Source of the DNA: Sphingomonadales bacterium
GTDB lineage: Bacteria; Pseudomonadota; Alphaproteobacteria; Sphingomonadales; Sphingomonadaceae
Assembly: GCA_025362295.1 (NCBI GenBank)
Contig: JANYGX010000001.1
Coordinates: 19,621 to 83,620 of the forward strand
DNA: 64,000 nt
Reading direction: 5' to 3'
The notes under the pieces are model-generated. The model had not been told where the DNA came from, ran no database searches, and saw nothing but the letters and a program-made list of their open reading frames with translations. Both the position numbers and the translations under genes were made by a program. Shown one piece after another: positions 18,375-27,354 of the stretch; within the stretch, counting starts at the first letter, position 1; the number at the start of each line of letters is the position of its first letter.

Positions 18375-18403
18375 CCGCTGTTTGCACCCCCCCGCTGTTT
18401 GCA
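18375..18403. repeat. Two 12-bp direct repeats upstream of recA
   Basis: CCGCTGTTTGCA occurs at 18375-18386 and again at 18392-18403, separated by a C-rich spacer (period 17 bp). The copies lie between the recA promoter and the end of the convergently placed upstream operon. No function is apparent; replication slippage is a simple explanation. Confidence 0.4.
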
Positions 18404-18412
18404 GCCAAGTGC

Positions 18413-19120
18413 TTATTTGAGCCCTTGCGCCGCTTGCTTTTGTTGGGCGGCGCACTGGGTTGTCGTCACAGAAGCTGCGCACAGTGCGACCGGATAAAAA
18501 TAATTGACCAACCGCTGCGCCGTTTCAACTGGTAGCGGCAATGCGCCGGCGGCAAAGCCTTTGCCTCTCAAAATAACATCAACGGTAAACATATCATGCA
18601 GCCCCTGCACAATTAGCACAACATGCACCTCACCGGCCCCGGCTATGGCACCGGCGTATTCTCCCATGCGCATGGATCCGCAGCCGGTCATAACAGCATG
18701 GGCATCATAGCCATCAACGGAGCGCGCACCCAGATCACGTGCTAGCCAAAACGCTTTGCAGTTTTCTCCAGGCTTCAATATATTTTTGGCAAAAGTGTTG
18801 GCTGTGACATTTTCAATGTCGGCTGCATCGCGATAACCTGTTATGACCAAACGTGCTTTCCAGTCAGTCGCTTGATAGTCACTGGGCAACAGCTCGACAC
18901 TGTAAGCCTGACCATCATCAAAATCCTTTCCGGGAATAAATCCCCTGGGCAACATGTAGGCAATTTTTTGATTGTAAACTTCGGCAATGCCGCGCACTTT
19001 TGGTAAGGTAAGAATTGAGTTTGCAATGAAACTTTGTGGGAGTAGCCCTGCATCAAGTGCATGCGCAACCGGTGCAGAGAGCAAAACAATGGCCAACACA
19101 GACAATATAAAACAACGCAT
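18413..19120 (-). CDS. Exported protein of unknown function
   Basis: A 235-residue protein with a clear Sec signal peptide (MRCFILSVLAIVLLSAPVAHA, cut near residue 21), so it is probably periplasmic. The mature part contains VNTFAKNILKPGENCK-like and GYDAHAVMTGCGSMRMGEYAG segments and four or more cysteines (in ENCKAF, TGCGSM, VALCAA, TTQCAAQ) that could form disulfides. I do not recognise the family. Its ATG directly follows the rppH stop codon, so it is the last gene of the long minus-strand operon. Confidence 0.7.
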   Translation of the reverse strand: MRCFILSVLAIVLLSAPVAHALDAGLLPQSFIANSILTLPKVRGIAEVYNQKIAYMLPRGFIPGKDFDDGQAYSVELLPSDYQATDWKARLVITGYRDAADIENVTANTFAKNILKPGENCKAFWLARDLGARSVDGYDAHAVMTGCGSMRMGEYAGAIAGAGEVHVVLIVQGLHDMFTVDVILRGKGFAAGALPLPVETAQRLVNYFYPVALCAASVTTTQCAAQQKQAAQGLK

Positions 19121-19603
19121 CTATTTCACTCCCAAGTAAGCAAACTCAGTCAATATTTTTTCATACAAGTCACGCTTGAATGGCACGATAAGGCGCATGA
19201 TTTCGGCTGGTGTTTGCCAGCGCCATTCACTAAATTCTGGATGATGATGTGTGAGATTGATGTCCGCATCGTCCCCGAGGAACCGCATGGCAAACCATTT
19301 CATCCGCTGGCCGCGATATCGACCTTTCCAGGCAACACCAATCAGATGTTCCGGCAAATCATAGCTGAGCCAGTTTTTGCTCTCGGCAATAATTTCAGCG
19401 TTGTCGGTGCCAACCTCTTCCTTGAGTTCGCGCAACGCCGTCACCTTTGGGTCCTCACCAGCATCAATACCGCCTTGCGGCATTTGCCAGGCTTCGATCA
19501 CTGTATCAATACGTTTGCCAACAAATATTTTGTTTTCATGATTGAGCAATAGGATACCAACGCAAGGGCGGTAAGGTAAATTTTCCAAAATAGATGAGGT
19601 CAT
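19121..19603 (-). CDS. rppH: RNA pyrophosphohydrolase (Nudix)
   Basis: Removes pyrophosphate from the 5' end of triphosphorylated RNA and so starts decay, and may also act on dinucleoside polyphosphates. 160 residues; the Nudix box runs from GGIDAGEDP to RELKEEVGT (about residues 44-66), preceded by AWQMPQGG, the usual RppH/IalA signature. The ATG overlaps the upstream hydrolase stop as ATGA, and its stop abuts the next start codon. It sits in the middle of an operon with no obvious RNA-decay link. Confidence 0.93.
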   Translation of the reverse strand: MTSSILENLPYRPCVGILLLNHENKIFVGKRIDTVIEAWQMPQGGIDAGEDPKVTALRELKEEVGTDNAEIIAESKNWLSYDLPEHLIGVAWKGRYRGQRMKWFAMRFLGDDADINLTHHHPEFSEWRWQTPAEIMRLIVPFKRDLYEKILTEFAYLGVK

Positions 19604-20520
19604 GCCAATAATTTATTAAGCTGCCGCAAGGCTTCAGCAAGCGCGTCCTGTGCCAGCGGCATAACGGCGCGAAACTGAAAACATCCATGCGGATGGCCTT
19701 TGACCTCATCATAATGAACGGCAACACCGGCGGCTTTCAACTTAGCGGCATAGGCTTTGCCTTGATCTCGTAACGGATCAAGACCGCATGTTATAATGAC
19801 AGCAGGCGGAGCCCCTTGCAGGTCTCCAAAAATTGGCGAGAGTCTACTATCATTGCGGGCAACATCAGCCGGAACGTAGCAATGTTCAAACCACTTCATG
19901 TCAGCGTCTTCAAGCACAAAGCCAGTGGCAAATTCGGCCCCGGAGGGATAGGAAGCCGCAAAATCAACTGCGGGATAAAGCAGCAATTGTGCCTTCACTT
20001 TATCCTTCATCACCAAGGAAATGGCGGCCGCAAGGTTACCGCCAGCACTGTCACCCGCCAGTGTTAAACCGCTAACAGGGTGGTGTATGGCCGACGGCTG
20101 ATCGGCAATGGCTTTTGCCACAGCCAGACAATCATCATAGGCCGCAGGAAATTGATGCTCAGGCGCCAGACGATAATCAACGGCCACCACAGTCATCTGC
20201 AGGAGGTGAGCAATTTCCGATACTAGACTGTTATGGGTCGCAAGATCGCCAATCACAAACCCTCCACCATGAAAATAAATCAGCACTGGTTTTGCTGATA
20301 CATCATTTGGTTGTGGTTGATAGAGGCAGCAGGCAATGCCTGCGATAGTCAAATCCTCCTGCCGGGCAATTGATTGCGCTGGCCTGTCCATCATTTGCGC
20401 CATGCCGACAAACATTTGCCTTGCCATATCCGGCGGCACGTCACGCATTTTTGGCACCGCTGCGGCCATGGCCGCAACCTGTTCAAGAAACGCTGCAACA
20501 TGTGTTTCGATATACGGCAT
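19600..20520 (-). CDS. Alpha/beta hydrolase (HSL/acetyl-esterase family)
   Basis: A 306-residue esterase or lipase of the hormone-sensitive-lipase family. It has the oxyanion-hole motif YFHGGGFVIGD near residue 78, the nucleophile elbow AGDSAGGNLA near 148, the acid in CGLDPLRDQG and the catalytic His in GHPHGCFQF. The ATG at 20520 follows AAGGT; an upstream in-frame start at 20553 would overlap the Sel1 gene. It is coupled to rppH through an ATGA overlap. The natural substrate is not evident; small acyl esters are typical. Confidence 0.88.
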   Translation of the reverse strand: MPYIETHVAAFLEQVAAMAAAVPKMRDVPPDMARQMFVGMAQMMDRPAQSIARQEDLTIAGIACCLYQPQPNDVSAKPVLIYFHGGGFVIGDLATHNSLVSEIAHLLQMTVVAVDYRLAPEHQFPAAYDDCLAVAKAIADQPSAIHHPVSGLTLAGDSAGGNLAAAISLVMKDKVKAQLLLYPAVDFAASYPSGAEFATGFVLEDADMKWFEHCYVPADVARNDSRLSPIFGDLQGAPPAVIITCGLDPLRDQGKAYAAKLKAAGVAVHYDEVKGHPHGCFQFRAVMPLAQDALAEALRQLNKLLA

Positions 20521-20536
20521 GGATTTTACCTTATGA

Positions 20537-21679
20537 TTATTGTGTATCGGCAATGATCGATATGCGGGGCTTTACTTCAGTGATGCTGTTGCTTTTTTTC
20601 CACGCATCATACCGCTGCTCTGCATCTGCAATTTGTAACGCACCTAGTCCTATACGCAATTTCTTCACCTGATCGTCGGCTTTCGAAGATCCGAGTAAAG
20701 CCCCGGTCAAGGCATAGGCATAGGCTTGTACTGGATCAGGAGCGCCAGCCTTTGCATCCATCGCCATATCGGAAAGTTCAGCAAAGGCAGAGCCGATGCG
20801 CTTTTGCCCAGCGTATAAATACAATTCTCTGGCTTTATTAAAATTGAGCGGAACCCCTTTACCTGTCTGATAGAGCTTTGCCAGCGTCACTGGAGCTTCA
20901 GGATTCCCCAAACTTCCTGCACTGTTCAGCAACGCTACGGCTTTATCTGTGTTGATTGCCGTTCCGAGGCCCAGCAAATAAGACATACCGGCTTCATACG
21001 ATGCATTTGCATGATTTTGTTTGGCGGCGTGCTCAAACCAGTACAACGCCAGCTTTGGATCAGGATCTGATTTTGGCAGACCGCGGCGATAGAGCAATGC
21101 GAGATCGTACTGAGCGTTGCGATAGCCTGCCTGAGCCGAATCTTTCAGCAGTTGCAAACCAACATCTAGGTTTCTAACACCCAGTAGCCCTTCCAGAAAA
21201 TATTTACTGGCATAGTACATACCAACAGGGTCGCGTTTTGTTGCCAGCGGATCGACATATTTATACGCTTCAGAATATTGCGGAATGCCGTTGGTAAACC
21301 CGCCAAGAAAATAAAGCTGTGCAAGATTGCGCTGCGCTCCAATATCATTTTGCAAGGCTGCCGTTTCCAGCAATTTTCGGCCCTGTTCCACATCGGGTTT
21401 ATGACCGTCAACACCGCGCAAGATCATCATGCCGAGTAAGCCTTTGGCCTCTGCATCACCACCCGCGATAAGCTGCTCAAGACCAGTGTGCGCTTCGGTC
21501 CAGCGTTTTTCGGCGATAGCTTTTGCAACAGTGTCGGGCAAATGCGATGGCAGCGGTGCGAGTGTTTTGACACTGTCAACAACGGGCGCATGGCGCATGG
21601 GCTTTGCGCACAGCATTGCTGGCAGCAGAAACGCGATCAGGGCAGCAAGCCATTGGCAAGAGCGCGACATCAAAGGCAT
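20537..21679 (-). CDS. Exported Sel1-like repeat protein
   Basis: A 380-residue protein with a signal peptide (about residues 1-25) and at least six Sel1-type repeats, for example AEAKGLLGMMILRG, AQRNLAQLYFLGG, AQYDLALLYRRGL, ANASYEAGMSYLLGLG and APVTLAKLYQTGKG. These alpha-solenoid repeats serve protein-protein contacts, often in envelope or secretion contexts. The start codon overlaps the PPIase stop as TGATG; a GTG one codon upstream is also possible. The two neighbouring exported proteins suggest an envelope role. Confidence 0.85.
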   Translation of the reverse strand: MPLMSRSCQWLAALIAFLLPAMLCAKPMRHAPVVDSVKTLAPLPSHLPDTVAKAIAEKRWTEAHTGLEQLIAGGDAEAKGLLGMMILRGVDGHKPDVEQGRKLLETAALQNDIGAQRNLAQLYFLGGFTNGIPQYSEAYKYVDPLATKRDPVGMYYASKYFLEGLLGVRNLDVGLQLLKDSAQAGYRNAQYDLALLYRRGLPKSDPDPKLALYWFEHAAKQNHANASYEAGMSYLLGLGTAINTDKAVALLNSAGSLGNPEAPVTLAKLYQTGKGVPLNFNKARELYLYAGQKRIGSAFAELSDMAMDAKAGAPDPVQAYAYALTGALLGSSKADDQVKKLRIGLGALQIADAEQRYDAWKKSNSITEVKPRISIIADTQ

Positions 21680-22269
21680 CACTTTGTATCAGCCAAAATG
21701 CTGGCCTTGATAATTTTTGTTGGTTTGGCTGGTGGTTCGCCGCGCTCAATTGTGTCAACAACATCCATGCCGTCAATCACACGGCCCCAAACTGTGTATT
21801 GGCCGTCAAGCCACTGAGAAGGGGCAAACACAATAAAGAACTGGCTATTGGCTGAATCAGGATCACCCGTTCGCGCCATGGACAACGTGCCGCGTACATG
21901 CGGCAGATCATTGAATTCGGCCTTGAGGTTCGGCAACTTCGATCCACTGGTGCCTGTGCCCGTTGGGTCACCCCCTTGCGCCATAAAGCCGTCAATCACC
22001 CGGTGAAAAACAGTGCCATCATAAAAGCCCTGTCTCACCAGCGCCATAATGCGCTCGACATGTTTGGGGGCTTTATCCGGTCGCATGCCGATTTTCACCG
22101 TGCCGCCGTTTGACAGCGTGAGAACCAGGGTATTTTCAGGATCAGAAACAGCAGGTGAAGCGGTTTCATCTTGGGTAACAGCTTTATCTTGAGCCATGGC
22201 TATAGTCTCCATTTGAAATAAGCTGGCAGCAATCACCATAAAAGCCATCAGCACTGATCTGCGTAACAT
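21679..22269 (-). CDS. Periplasmic peptidyl-prolyl cis-trans isomerase (cyclophilin)
   Basis: A 196-residue cyclophilin with an N-terminal signal peptide (about 1-26), so it should act on folding in the periplasm. The core shows VFHRVIDGFMAQGGDPTGTGTSG near residue 92, MARTGDPDSANSQFFI near 130 and the C-terminal WGRVIDGMDVV. This arrangement is that of bacterial PpiA-type cyclophilins. The stop overlaps the Sel1 protein's start codon. A 47-bp gap to coaD could hold a secondary promoter. Confidence 0.93.
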   Translation of the reverse strand: MLRRSVLMAFMVIAASLFQMETIAMAQDKAVTQDETASPAVSDPENTLVLTLSNGGTVKIGMRPDKAPKHVERIMALVRQGFYDGTVFHRVIDGFMAQGGDPTGTGTSGSKLPNLKAEFNDLPHVRGTLSMARTGDPDSANSQFFIVFAPSQWLDGQYTVWGRVIDGMDVVDTIERGEPPAKPTKIIKASILADTK

Positions 22270-22316
22270 AATTGACTCCGTTCATGACAGGCTTTGTGAC
22301 CAAAGCCATGAAAATT

Positions 22317-22811
22317 TTATCTCTTGTTCAAATTAACCTTTAGTTGAACATCATGGGCAATTTGTGACGTTACGAAGGCTGTAATAGGCCCACCATAAAT
22401 GGCGATTTCCTTCACCAGTTTGGATGCAATGGCCTGCAAAGCCACATCGGCCATTAAAAATACCGTTTCAATGGTTGCGTTGATCTGCTGGTTCATGCCA
22501 GCCATCTGAAACTCATATTCGAAGTCAGACACCGCCCTAAGTCCGCGAATGATAATGCTGGCCTTCTGGGATTCAGCAAAATCCATCAGCAGGCTGTCAA
22601 ATGCCACCACCTCGATTATCGTGCCGCGCACATCAGCGGTTTCACGCAGCACTTGCGACACCCGCTCCTCAAGGTTGAACATCGGGTTTTTCGATGGGTT
22701 GGTCGCAACCCCGATCACGAGCTTGTCAACCAATTTCGCACCGCGCCGGATGATATCCATATGGCCGTGCGTGATGGGATCAAATGTGCCAGGATAAACG
22801 CCGATACGCAT
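22317..22811 (-). CDS. coaD: Phosphopantetheine adenylyltransferase
   Basis: The fourth step of coenzyme A synthesis, joining AMP to 4'-phosphopantetheine. 164 residues with GTFDPITHGHMDII (the H-x-G-H nucleotidyltransferase motif) at residue 8-20, NPSKNPMFNLEERV, IIRGLRAVSDFEYEFQMAGMN near 88 and a C-terminal IASKLVKEIAIYGG. All are standard for CoaD. It lies 11 bp after ispA in the long minus-strand operon. Confidence 0.96.
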   Translation of the reverse strand: MRIGVYPGTFDPITHGHMDIIRRGAKLVDKLVIGVATNPSKNPMFNLEERVSQVLRETADVRGTIIEVVAFDSLLMDFAESQKASIIIRGLRAVSDFEYEFQMAGMNQQINATIETVFLMADVALQAIASKLVKEIAIYGGPITAFVTSQIAHDVQLKVNLNKR

Positions 22812-22822
22812 GAGTTTCCCCC

Positions 22823-23719
22823 TTAATGGTCGCGTGCAATGGTAAAACGGGCAATAGCACGCAACACATTGGCACTCTCGCCGAAACTGGCCAGATGAGC
22901 AATGGCTTGATCAACCAGCATCCCAGCCTGCTGGCGGGCCCTGTCATTGCCGAGAAGCGAGACAAAAGTGGATTTGCCGGCGGCGGCATCTTTTTGAAGT
23001 TTTTTACCAGCGGTGGCCGAATCGCCCTCGGCATCAAGCAGATCATCAGCGATCTGAAATGCCAAGCCAAGATCATGGGCATAGCCTTTCAGGTGCAGCC
23101 GGACATCAGGGCTGGCTTTGCCCATAATGCCGCCAGCCTCCAGGCAAAAACTGATCAACGCGCCGGTTTTCAGTTGTTGCAGCCGAGTTGTGGCCTGCAA
23201 GTCAAATGTGCTGGTTTCCGCTGCAATATCCATCGCTTGCCCACCGACCATGCCTTGCAAGCCGGAACATTGTGCAAGTGCTGTCACCAGGTCAACGCGA
23301 ACACGCGGATCTTCGTGGGTAGCATCATCGGCTAGGATTTCGAATGCCAGTGTGAGCAACGCATCACCAGCCAGCACGGCCGTTGCTTCGTTATAAGCCT
23401 TGTGTGTGGTAGGTCGACCGCGCCTGAGGTCGTCATCATCCATGCACGGCAAATCATCGTGCACCAGCGAATAACAGTGCACCGCCTCAACCGCCAGTGC
23501 CACCCGCACAGAGCGCTCCCGATCAACATTAAAAAGATCGCACGCTGACATCACGAGCAAGGGCCGCAGCCGTTTGCCGCCGCCGGTCACCGCATAGCGT
23601 GTGGCATCGTAAAGAATTCTGCGCGCATCATCAGGCGACTCCAGCAACCTGTCGAACCGCTCATCAATAAGCTCGGCAGTCGCCTTCAACGCGGGCTGAA
23701 TATCAACATGTGCATGCAT
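22823..23719 (-). CDS. ispA: Polyprenyl (farnesyl) diphosphate synthase
   Basis: Condenses isopentenyl diphosphate with allylic diphosphates, probably to C15 farnesyl diphosphate, feeding quinone and undecaprenyl synthesis. 298 residues. The first Asp-rich motif is DDLPCMDDDDLRRGRPT near residue 97, with the two-residue insert typical of bacterial short-chain synthases; the second is QIADDLLDAEGD near 228. It directly follows xseB (9 bp), the common bacterial order, but the usual next gene dxs is replaced by coaD. Confidence 0.94.
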   Translation of the reverse strand: MHAHVDIQPALKATAELIDERFDRLLESPDDARRILYDATRYAVTGGGKRLRPLLVMSACDLFNVDRERSVRVALAVEAVHCYSLVHDDLPCMDDDDLRRGRPTTHKAYNEATAVLAGDALLTLAFEILADDATHEDPRVRVDLVTALAQCSGLQGMVGGQAMDIAAETSTFDLQATTRLQQLKTGALISFCLEAGGIMGKASPDVRLHLKGYAHDLGLAFQIADDLLDAEGDSATAGKKLQKDAAAGKSTFVSLLGNDRARQQAGMLVDQAIAHLASFGESANVLRAIARFTIARDH

Positions 23720-23728
23720 AAGGCAGTT

Positions 23729-23974
23729 TTAGGCAGACTTGGGATCGAGCGCAACTGTGCCCACGGCCAAACCATCCGCTCCAACCTGGATTTTTTCGAT
23801 TCGCGCTTGCGCATCGGCCAGTTTAGCTTCGCAATAGGCTTTAAGGGTCTGGCCTTCGGTATAAAGCCCAATTGAATCCTCAAGGCTCGCCGAACCGGTT
23901 TCCAGCTGGTGAACGATAGTTTCGAGGCGCGCGAGGGCTTGCTCGAAACTTTGGGGGGTGGTGTCTTTGGCCAT
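23729..23974 (-). CDS. xseB: Exodeoxyribonuclease VII small subunit
   Basis: The 81-residue small subunit of the single-strand exonuclease with XseA. The family pattern is clear: SFEQALARLETIVHQLETGSASLEDSIGLYTEGQTLKAYCEAKLADAQARIEKI-like helices. It is the first gene of the eight-gene minus-strand run; the promoter should lie in 23975-24100. xseA is not in the window. Confidence 0.94.
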   Translation of the reverse strand: MAKDTTPQSFEQALARLETIVHQLETGSASLEDSIGLYTEGQTLKAYCEAKLADAQARIEKIQVGADGLAVGTVALDPKSA

Positions 23975-24100
23975 GCCAGTGTTTAGGGCGGATGGGGGTT
24001 GGCGGTCAAGGGAGCAGATGCTTCAACTGGATATTGTGGCTGATTAGGGCCAAGATTTTTTTGATCAAAGTTTCGGGCATTTTATTCCAGATTGCTTAAC

Positions 24101-24125
24101 GTGGTGAGGCCTTACCCCTCACCAT
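24101..24125. terminator. Small hairpin at the end of tyrC
   Basis: A 7-8-bp inverted repeat (24102-24109 with 24117-24124) spans the tyrC stop codon. It has no T-run, so it is only a weak candidate for ending the hisC-tyrC transcript. The remaining gap to xseB (137 bp) holds nothing else that I recognise and probably contains the promoter of the xseB operon. Confidence 0.3.
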
Positions 24126-25026
24126 GTGGCCGCCCGAAATCATCCGCATCAGTATCTTGTCCGGCATCGATAATCTGGCGTCTGATGGCGCGGGTGCGGG
24201 TGAAGAGGGCGTGGAGCTTGTCACCTTCATCCCAGCGGATGGCACGCTGGAGCATTGAAATGTCTTCGGTTAATCGTTGTAACACTTCCAGCACCGCCAT
24301 CTTATTATTGAGGAACACATCGCGCCACATGGTTGGGTCGCTGGCTGCAATACGGGTGAAATCACGAAAGCCACCAGCAGAAAATTTGATCACTTCGGAG
24401 TTGGTCACATCCTCGAGGTCGCTCGCAGTGCCAACAATTGTATAGGCAATCAGGTGTGGCACATGGGAGGTGACCGCAAGCACCAGATCGTGATGTTCGG
24501 CGTCCATGATCTCAACCATTGAACCCAGGCTCTGCCAAAAATGCGACACCTTTTCGACGGCTTGCGCATCGGTATCCGCCAGCGGCGTGATGATGCACCA
24601 GCGCTTTTGAAACAGCGATGCAAACCCTGCATCAGGCCCTGAATTTTCTGTGCCAGCCACAGGATGCGCTGGAACGAGATGCACATTTTTTGGCAAATGC
24701 GGTGCAATGGCGGCTATGGCACTGGCTTTCACCGAGCCGACGTCTGAAACAATTGCCCCTGCTTTCAGAGTTGGCGCTATGGCTTTAGCAATATCGGCAT
24801 ACGTGCCAACGGGCGAGCAGAGTATGACAAAATCGGCATCCCCTACGGCTGCTGACATATCATCAGGCACAGCATCAGCGAGCGCAAGCGTGCGCAACCG
24901 ACTGCGCACTGTTTCGTTGCTATCATAAATAGAAATTTTGCTTTGCAGTAAATAGCATTTTGCAGCACGCGCAATTGATGATCCAATCAGCCCGGCGCCA
25001 ATGATGCAGATGTTCTGGAAGGCCAT
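24112..25026 (-). CDS. tyrC: Prephenate/arogenate dehydrogenase family protein
   Basis: The oxidative decarboxylation step of tyrosine synthesis. 304 residues with a Rossmann motif GAGLIGSSIARA near residue 10, LCSPVGTY near 68, SDVGSVK near 92, HPVAGTENSGPD near 118 and SHVPHLIAY near 185. The gene follows hisC by 15 bp, an arrangement common in alphaproteobacteria where HisC also acts as an aromatic aminotransferase. Whether prephenate or arogenate is preferred cannot be told from the motifs. Confidence 0.93.
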   Translation of the reverse strand: MAFQNICIIGAGLIGSSIARAAKCYLLQSKISIYDSNETVRSRLRTLALADAVPDDMSAAVGDADFVILCSPVGTYADIAKAIAPTLKAGAIVSDVGSVKASAIAAIAPHLPKNVHLVPAHPVAGTENSGPDAGFASLFQKRWCIITPLADTDAQAVEKVSHFWQSLGSMVEIMDAEHHDLVLAVTSHVPHLIAYTIVGTASDLEDVTNSEVIKFSAGGFRDFTRIAASDPTMWRDVFLNNKMAVLEVLQRLTEDISMLQRAIRWDEGDKLHALFTRTRAIRRQIIDAGQDTDADDFGRPHGEG

Positions 25027-25041
25027 GCTAAATAATCATGC

Positions 25042-26151
25042 TTATTGTTTTGCCTGCGCTAAAAACATCCGAAGGCTGGCGACCAAGCCCGTGCACTGGT
25101 CCTCAGTGCCTACGGTGATCCGCAAACAATCACCAAGCCCTTGACCAGGCAACCAACGCACAATGTAATCATGCTCCAAGAGCCAGGTGTTTGCAGCTTC
25201 TGCCGTGCAATCACCCAACTGCGGAAAGCGCACCAGAATAAAGTTGCAAACAGACGGCACGACCGCCAGCCCATAATTGCCAAGCCCGTTAATTTCAGCC
25301 GTCAACCACTTCAGCCAGATGTCGTTATGAGCTTTGGCGCGGGCAATCCAATCCTGATCATCCAGTGCGGCCAGCGCACCAACCTGCCCGGTTGAGCACA
25401 CATTGAACGGCGCGCGGGTGCGGTTTAGGATATCGATGATCGGGAGAGGGCCGTAAGCCCACCCCACGCGCTCAGCGGCAAGGCCATAAATTTTTGAGAA
25501 AGTGCGCGTGGTGACAACATTCGATTCAGTTTTTGCAAGCTTCAGGCCACACATATAATCAGGGGTATCGATATATTCCGCATAGGCTGCATCCAGCACC
25601 AGCACGATGTCCGTCCGCAACCCAGCGTGGAGACGCCGCACGTCACCCTCATCGATATATGTGCCGGTCGGATTGTTGGGATTGGCCAGGAACACCACGC
25701 GTGTGCGCGGTGTCACGCTCTGAAGCACGGCATCCACATCGCAGCGGTAATTGCGATCTGGTGCGGCTATGGGTGTCGCCCCCACACGATGTGATGCAAT
25801 CGGGTATACGGAAAAGCCGTGGCGCACGTACAAAATTTCATCACCAACAGTTGCATAGCCCCCCGCCAGCAAATGCAGCAGCTCGTCCGATCCGGTGCCG
25901 CAGACTACACGCTCGGGATCAAGGCCGTGCCGCTCAGCGATTTTGTGCCGGAGTTTGGTGGATGCCGGATCAGGGTAGCGATGCGCCTGGCCCTGAATAT
26001 CAGCCATGGCCGCAATTGCCTTCGGGCTTGGCCCGAGTGGTGATTCGTTGGCCGATAGCTTAATTGGCTGGCGGCCCGAACGGGTGCTGGCTTTGCCAGG
26101 CACATAGGCTTCAATGCCAGCGATCCAGGGTTTGGGCTTTGGAATAGACAT
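25042..26151 (-). CDS. hisC: Histidinol-phosphate aminotransferase
   Basis: A class I/II PLP-dependent aminotransferase of 369 residues. It has LSANESPLGPSP near residue 32, RYPDPASTKLR, GTGSDELLHLLA near 92, FLANPNNPTGTYI near 155, DAAYAEYID, and the PLP-lysine motif TRTFSKIYGLAAERVGWAYG near 218. It is upstream of tyrC, so besides histidine synthesis it may transaminate prephenate or aromatic keto acids. It diverges from metX with 57 bp between the starts. Confidence 0.94.
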   Translation of the reverse strand: MSIPKPKPWIAGIEAYVPGKASTRSGRQPIKLSANESPLGPSPKAIAAMADIQGQAHRYPDPASTKLRHKIAERHGLDPERVVCGTGSDELLHLLAGGYATVGDEILYVRHGFSVYPIASHRVGATPIAAPDRNYRCDVDAVLQSVTPRTRVVFLANPNNPTGTYIDEGDVRRLHAGLRTDIVLVLDAAYAEYIDTPDYMCGLKLAKTESNVVTTRTFSKIYGLAAERVGWAYGPLPIIDILNRTRAPFNVCSTGQVGALAALDDQDWIARAKAHNDIWLKWLTAEINGLGNYGLAVVPSVCNFILVRFPQLGDCTAEAANTWLLEHDYIVRWLPGQGLGDCLRITVGTEDQCTGLVASLRMFLAQAKQ

Positions 26152-26208
26152 GAAAATCCTTGGTTTCCTGATTGACGGCGTAAGCCTCTCCCTCTAGCGC
26201 CTTCATCT

Positions 26209-27354
26209 ATGATGATAAACCCCCATGATGACCGCTACGGCCTCAATCGCACTGTTGCGTTTGGCCCGGACCAACCACTGGAGCTCGATTGTGGTGTGCG
26301 CCTGTCGCCGTTGACCATTGCCTATGAAACCTATGGAACGCTTAACAGTGACGCCTCCAATGCTGTTTTGATTTGCCATGCGCTCACCGGCGATCATTAT
26401 GTGGCAAGCAAACATCCGATCACCGGCAAAGCGGGCTGGTGGGACCGGATGGTGGGACCAGGCAAAATCATCGACACGAGCAAACTTTGTGTTATTTGCG
26501 CGAATGTGCTGGGGAGTTGCATGGGAACAACCGGCCCCACAAGCCTCGCACCCGACGGCAGGGCCTGGGCGCTGCGACTGCCTGTAATCACTATCCGCGA
26601 TATGGTAAAAGCACAGGCAATGCTGCTTGATTATCTTGGGGTTAATAGCGTGCTGGCTGTCATCGGCGGCTCAATGGGCGGGATGCAGGTGCTGGAGTGG
26701 GCAGCAACATATCCTGAGCGCATCAAAAATGCCGCCGTCATTGCCTCGGCAGCGCGCCACTCGGCTCAAAATATCGCGTTTCATGAAGTTGGCAGGCAAG
26801 CGATTATGGCAGACCCGAACTGGCGCGGTGGTGCTTATTATGAAACCGGATCAGCACCCTTGGCAGGGCTTGCCGTCGCGCGTATGGCCGCCCACATCAC
26901 ATATTTGTCAGAGGCAGGCCTCACCGAGAAATTCGGTCGCCGTTTGCAAAACCGTGATGCGGTTTCATTTGGCTTTGATGCGGACTTTCAGGTGGAAAGT
27001 TATTTGCGCCATCAGGGCCTAAGCTTTGTCGAACGCTTTGATGCCAATTCTTATTTATACATTACCCGCGCTATGGATTATTTTGATATCACTGGCTCGC
27101 GCGGGATGAAACTAGCGGAAGTTCTGAGGTCGGTGCGGGCGCGTTTCTGCGTTGTGTCCTTTACCAGCGACTGGCTCTACCCGACACTTGAATCCCGTCA
27201 TATTGTGCATGCTCTGACAGCGGCAGGTGCCCCAGTCAGCTTTGTTGAAATCGACAGCCCATTTGGCCACGATTCGTTTCTGCTCGATGTGCCGGCGTTT
27301 GATGACGTGATGCGCGGCTTCATGACATCTGTGCTGAGGGAGGCCGGAGTATGA
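26209..27354 (+). CDS. metX: Homoserine O-acetyltransferase (MetX family)
   Basis: Activates homoserine for methionine synthesis. 381 residues with an alpha/beta-hydrolase fold. It has YETYGTLN near residue 40, [19 protein letters not shown] near 76, [11 protein letters not shown] near 105, the nucleophile [13 protein letters not shown] near 148, and the acid and His in SDWLYP and GHDSFLLD. Some MetX-type enzymes use succinyl-CoA, which cannot be excluded here. Its stop overlaps the metW start (ATGA), the conserved metX-metW pair. Confidence 0.94.
   Translation: MMINPHDDRYGLNRTVAFGPDQPLELDCGVRLSPLTIAYETYGTLNSDASNAVLICHALTGDHYVASKHPITGKAGWWDRMVGPGKIIDTSKLCVICANVLGSCMGTTGPTSLAPDGRAWALRLPVITIRDMVKAQAMLLDYLGVNSVLAVIGGSMGGMQVLEWAATYPERIKNAAVIASAARHSAQNIAFHEVGRQAIMADPNWRGGAYYETGSAPLAGLAVARMAAHITYLSEAGLTEKFGRRLQNRDAVSFGFDADFQVESYLRHQGLSFVERFDANSYLYITRAMDYFDITGSRGMKLAEVLRSVRARFCVVSFTSDWLYPTLESRHIVHALTAAGAPVSFVEIDSPFGHDSFLLDVPAFDDVMRGFMTSVLREAGV

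Noticed and set aside
18375..18403. Direct repeats as a replication origin or iteron array
   Set aside because: Only two copies are present and no DnaA-box cluster or replication gene is nearby.
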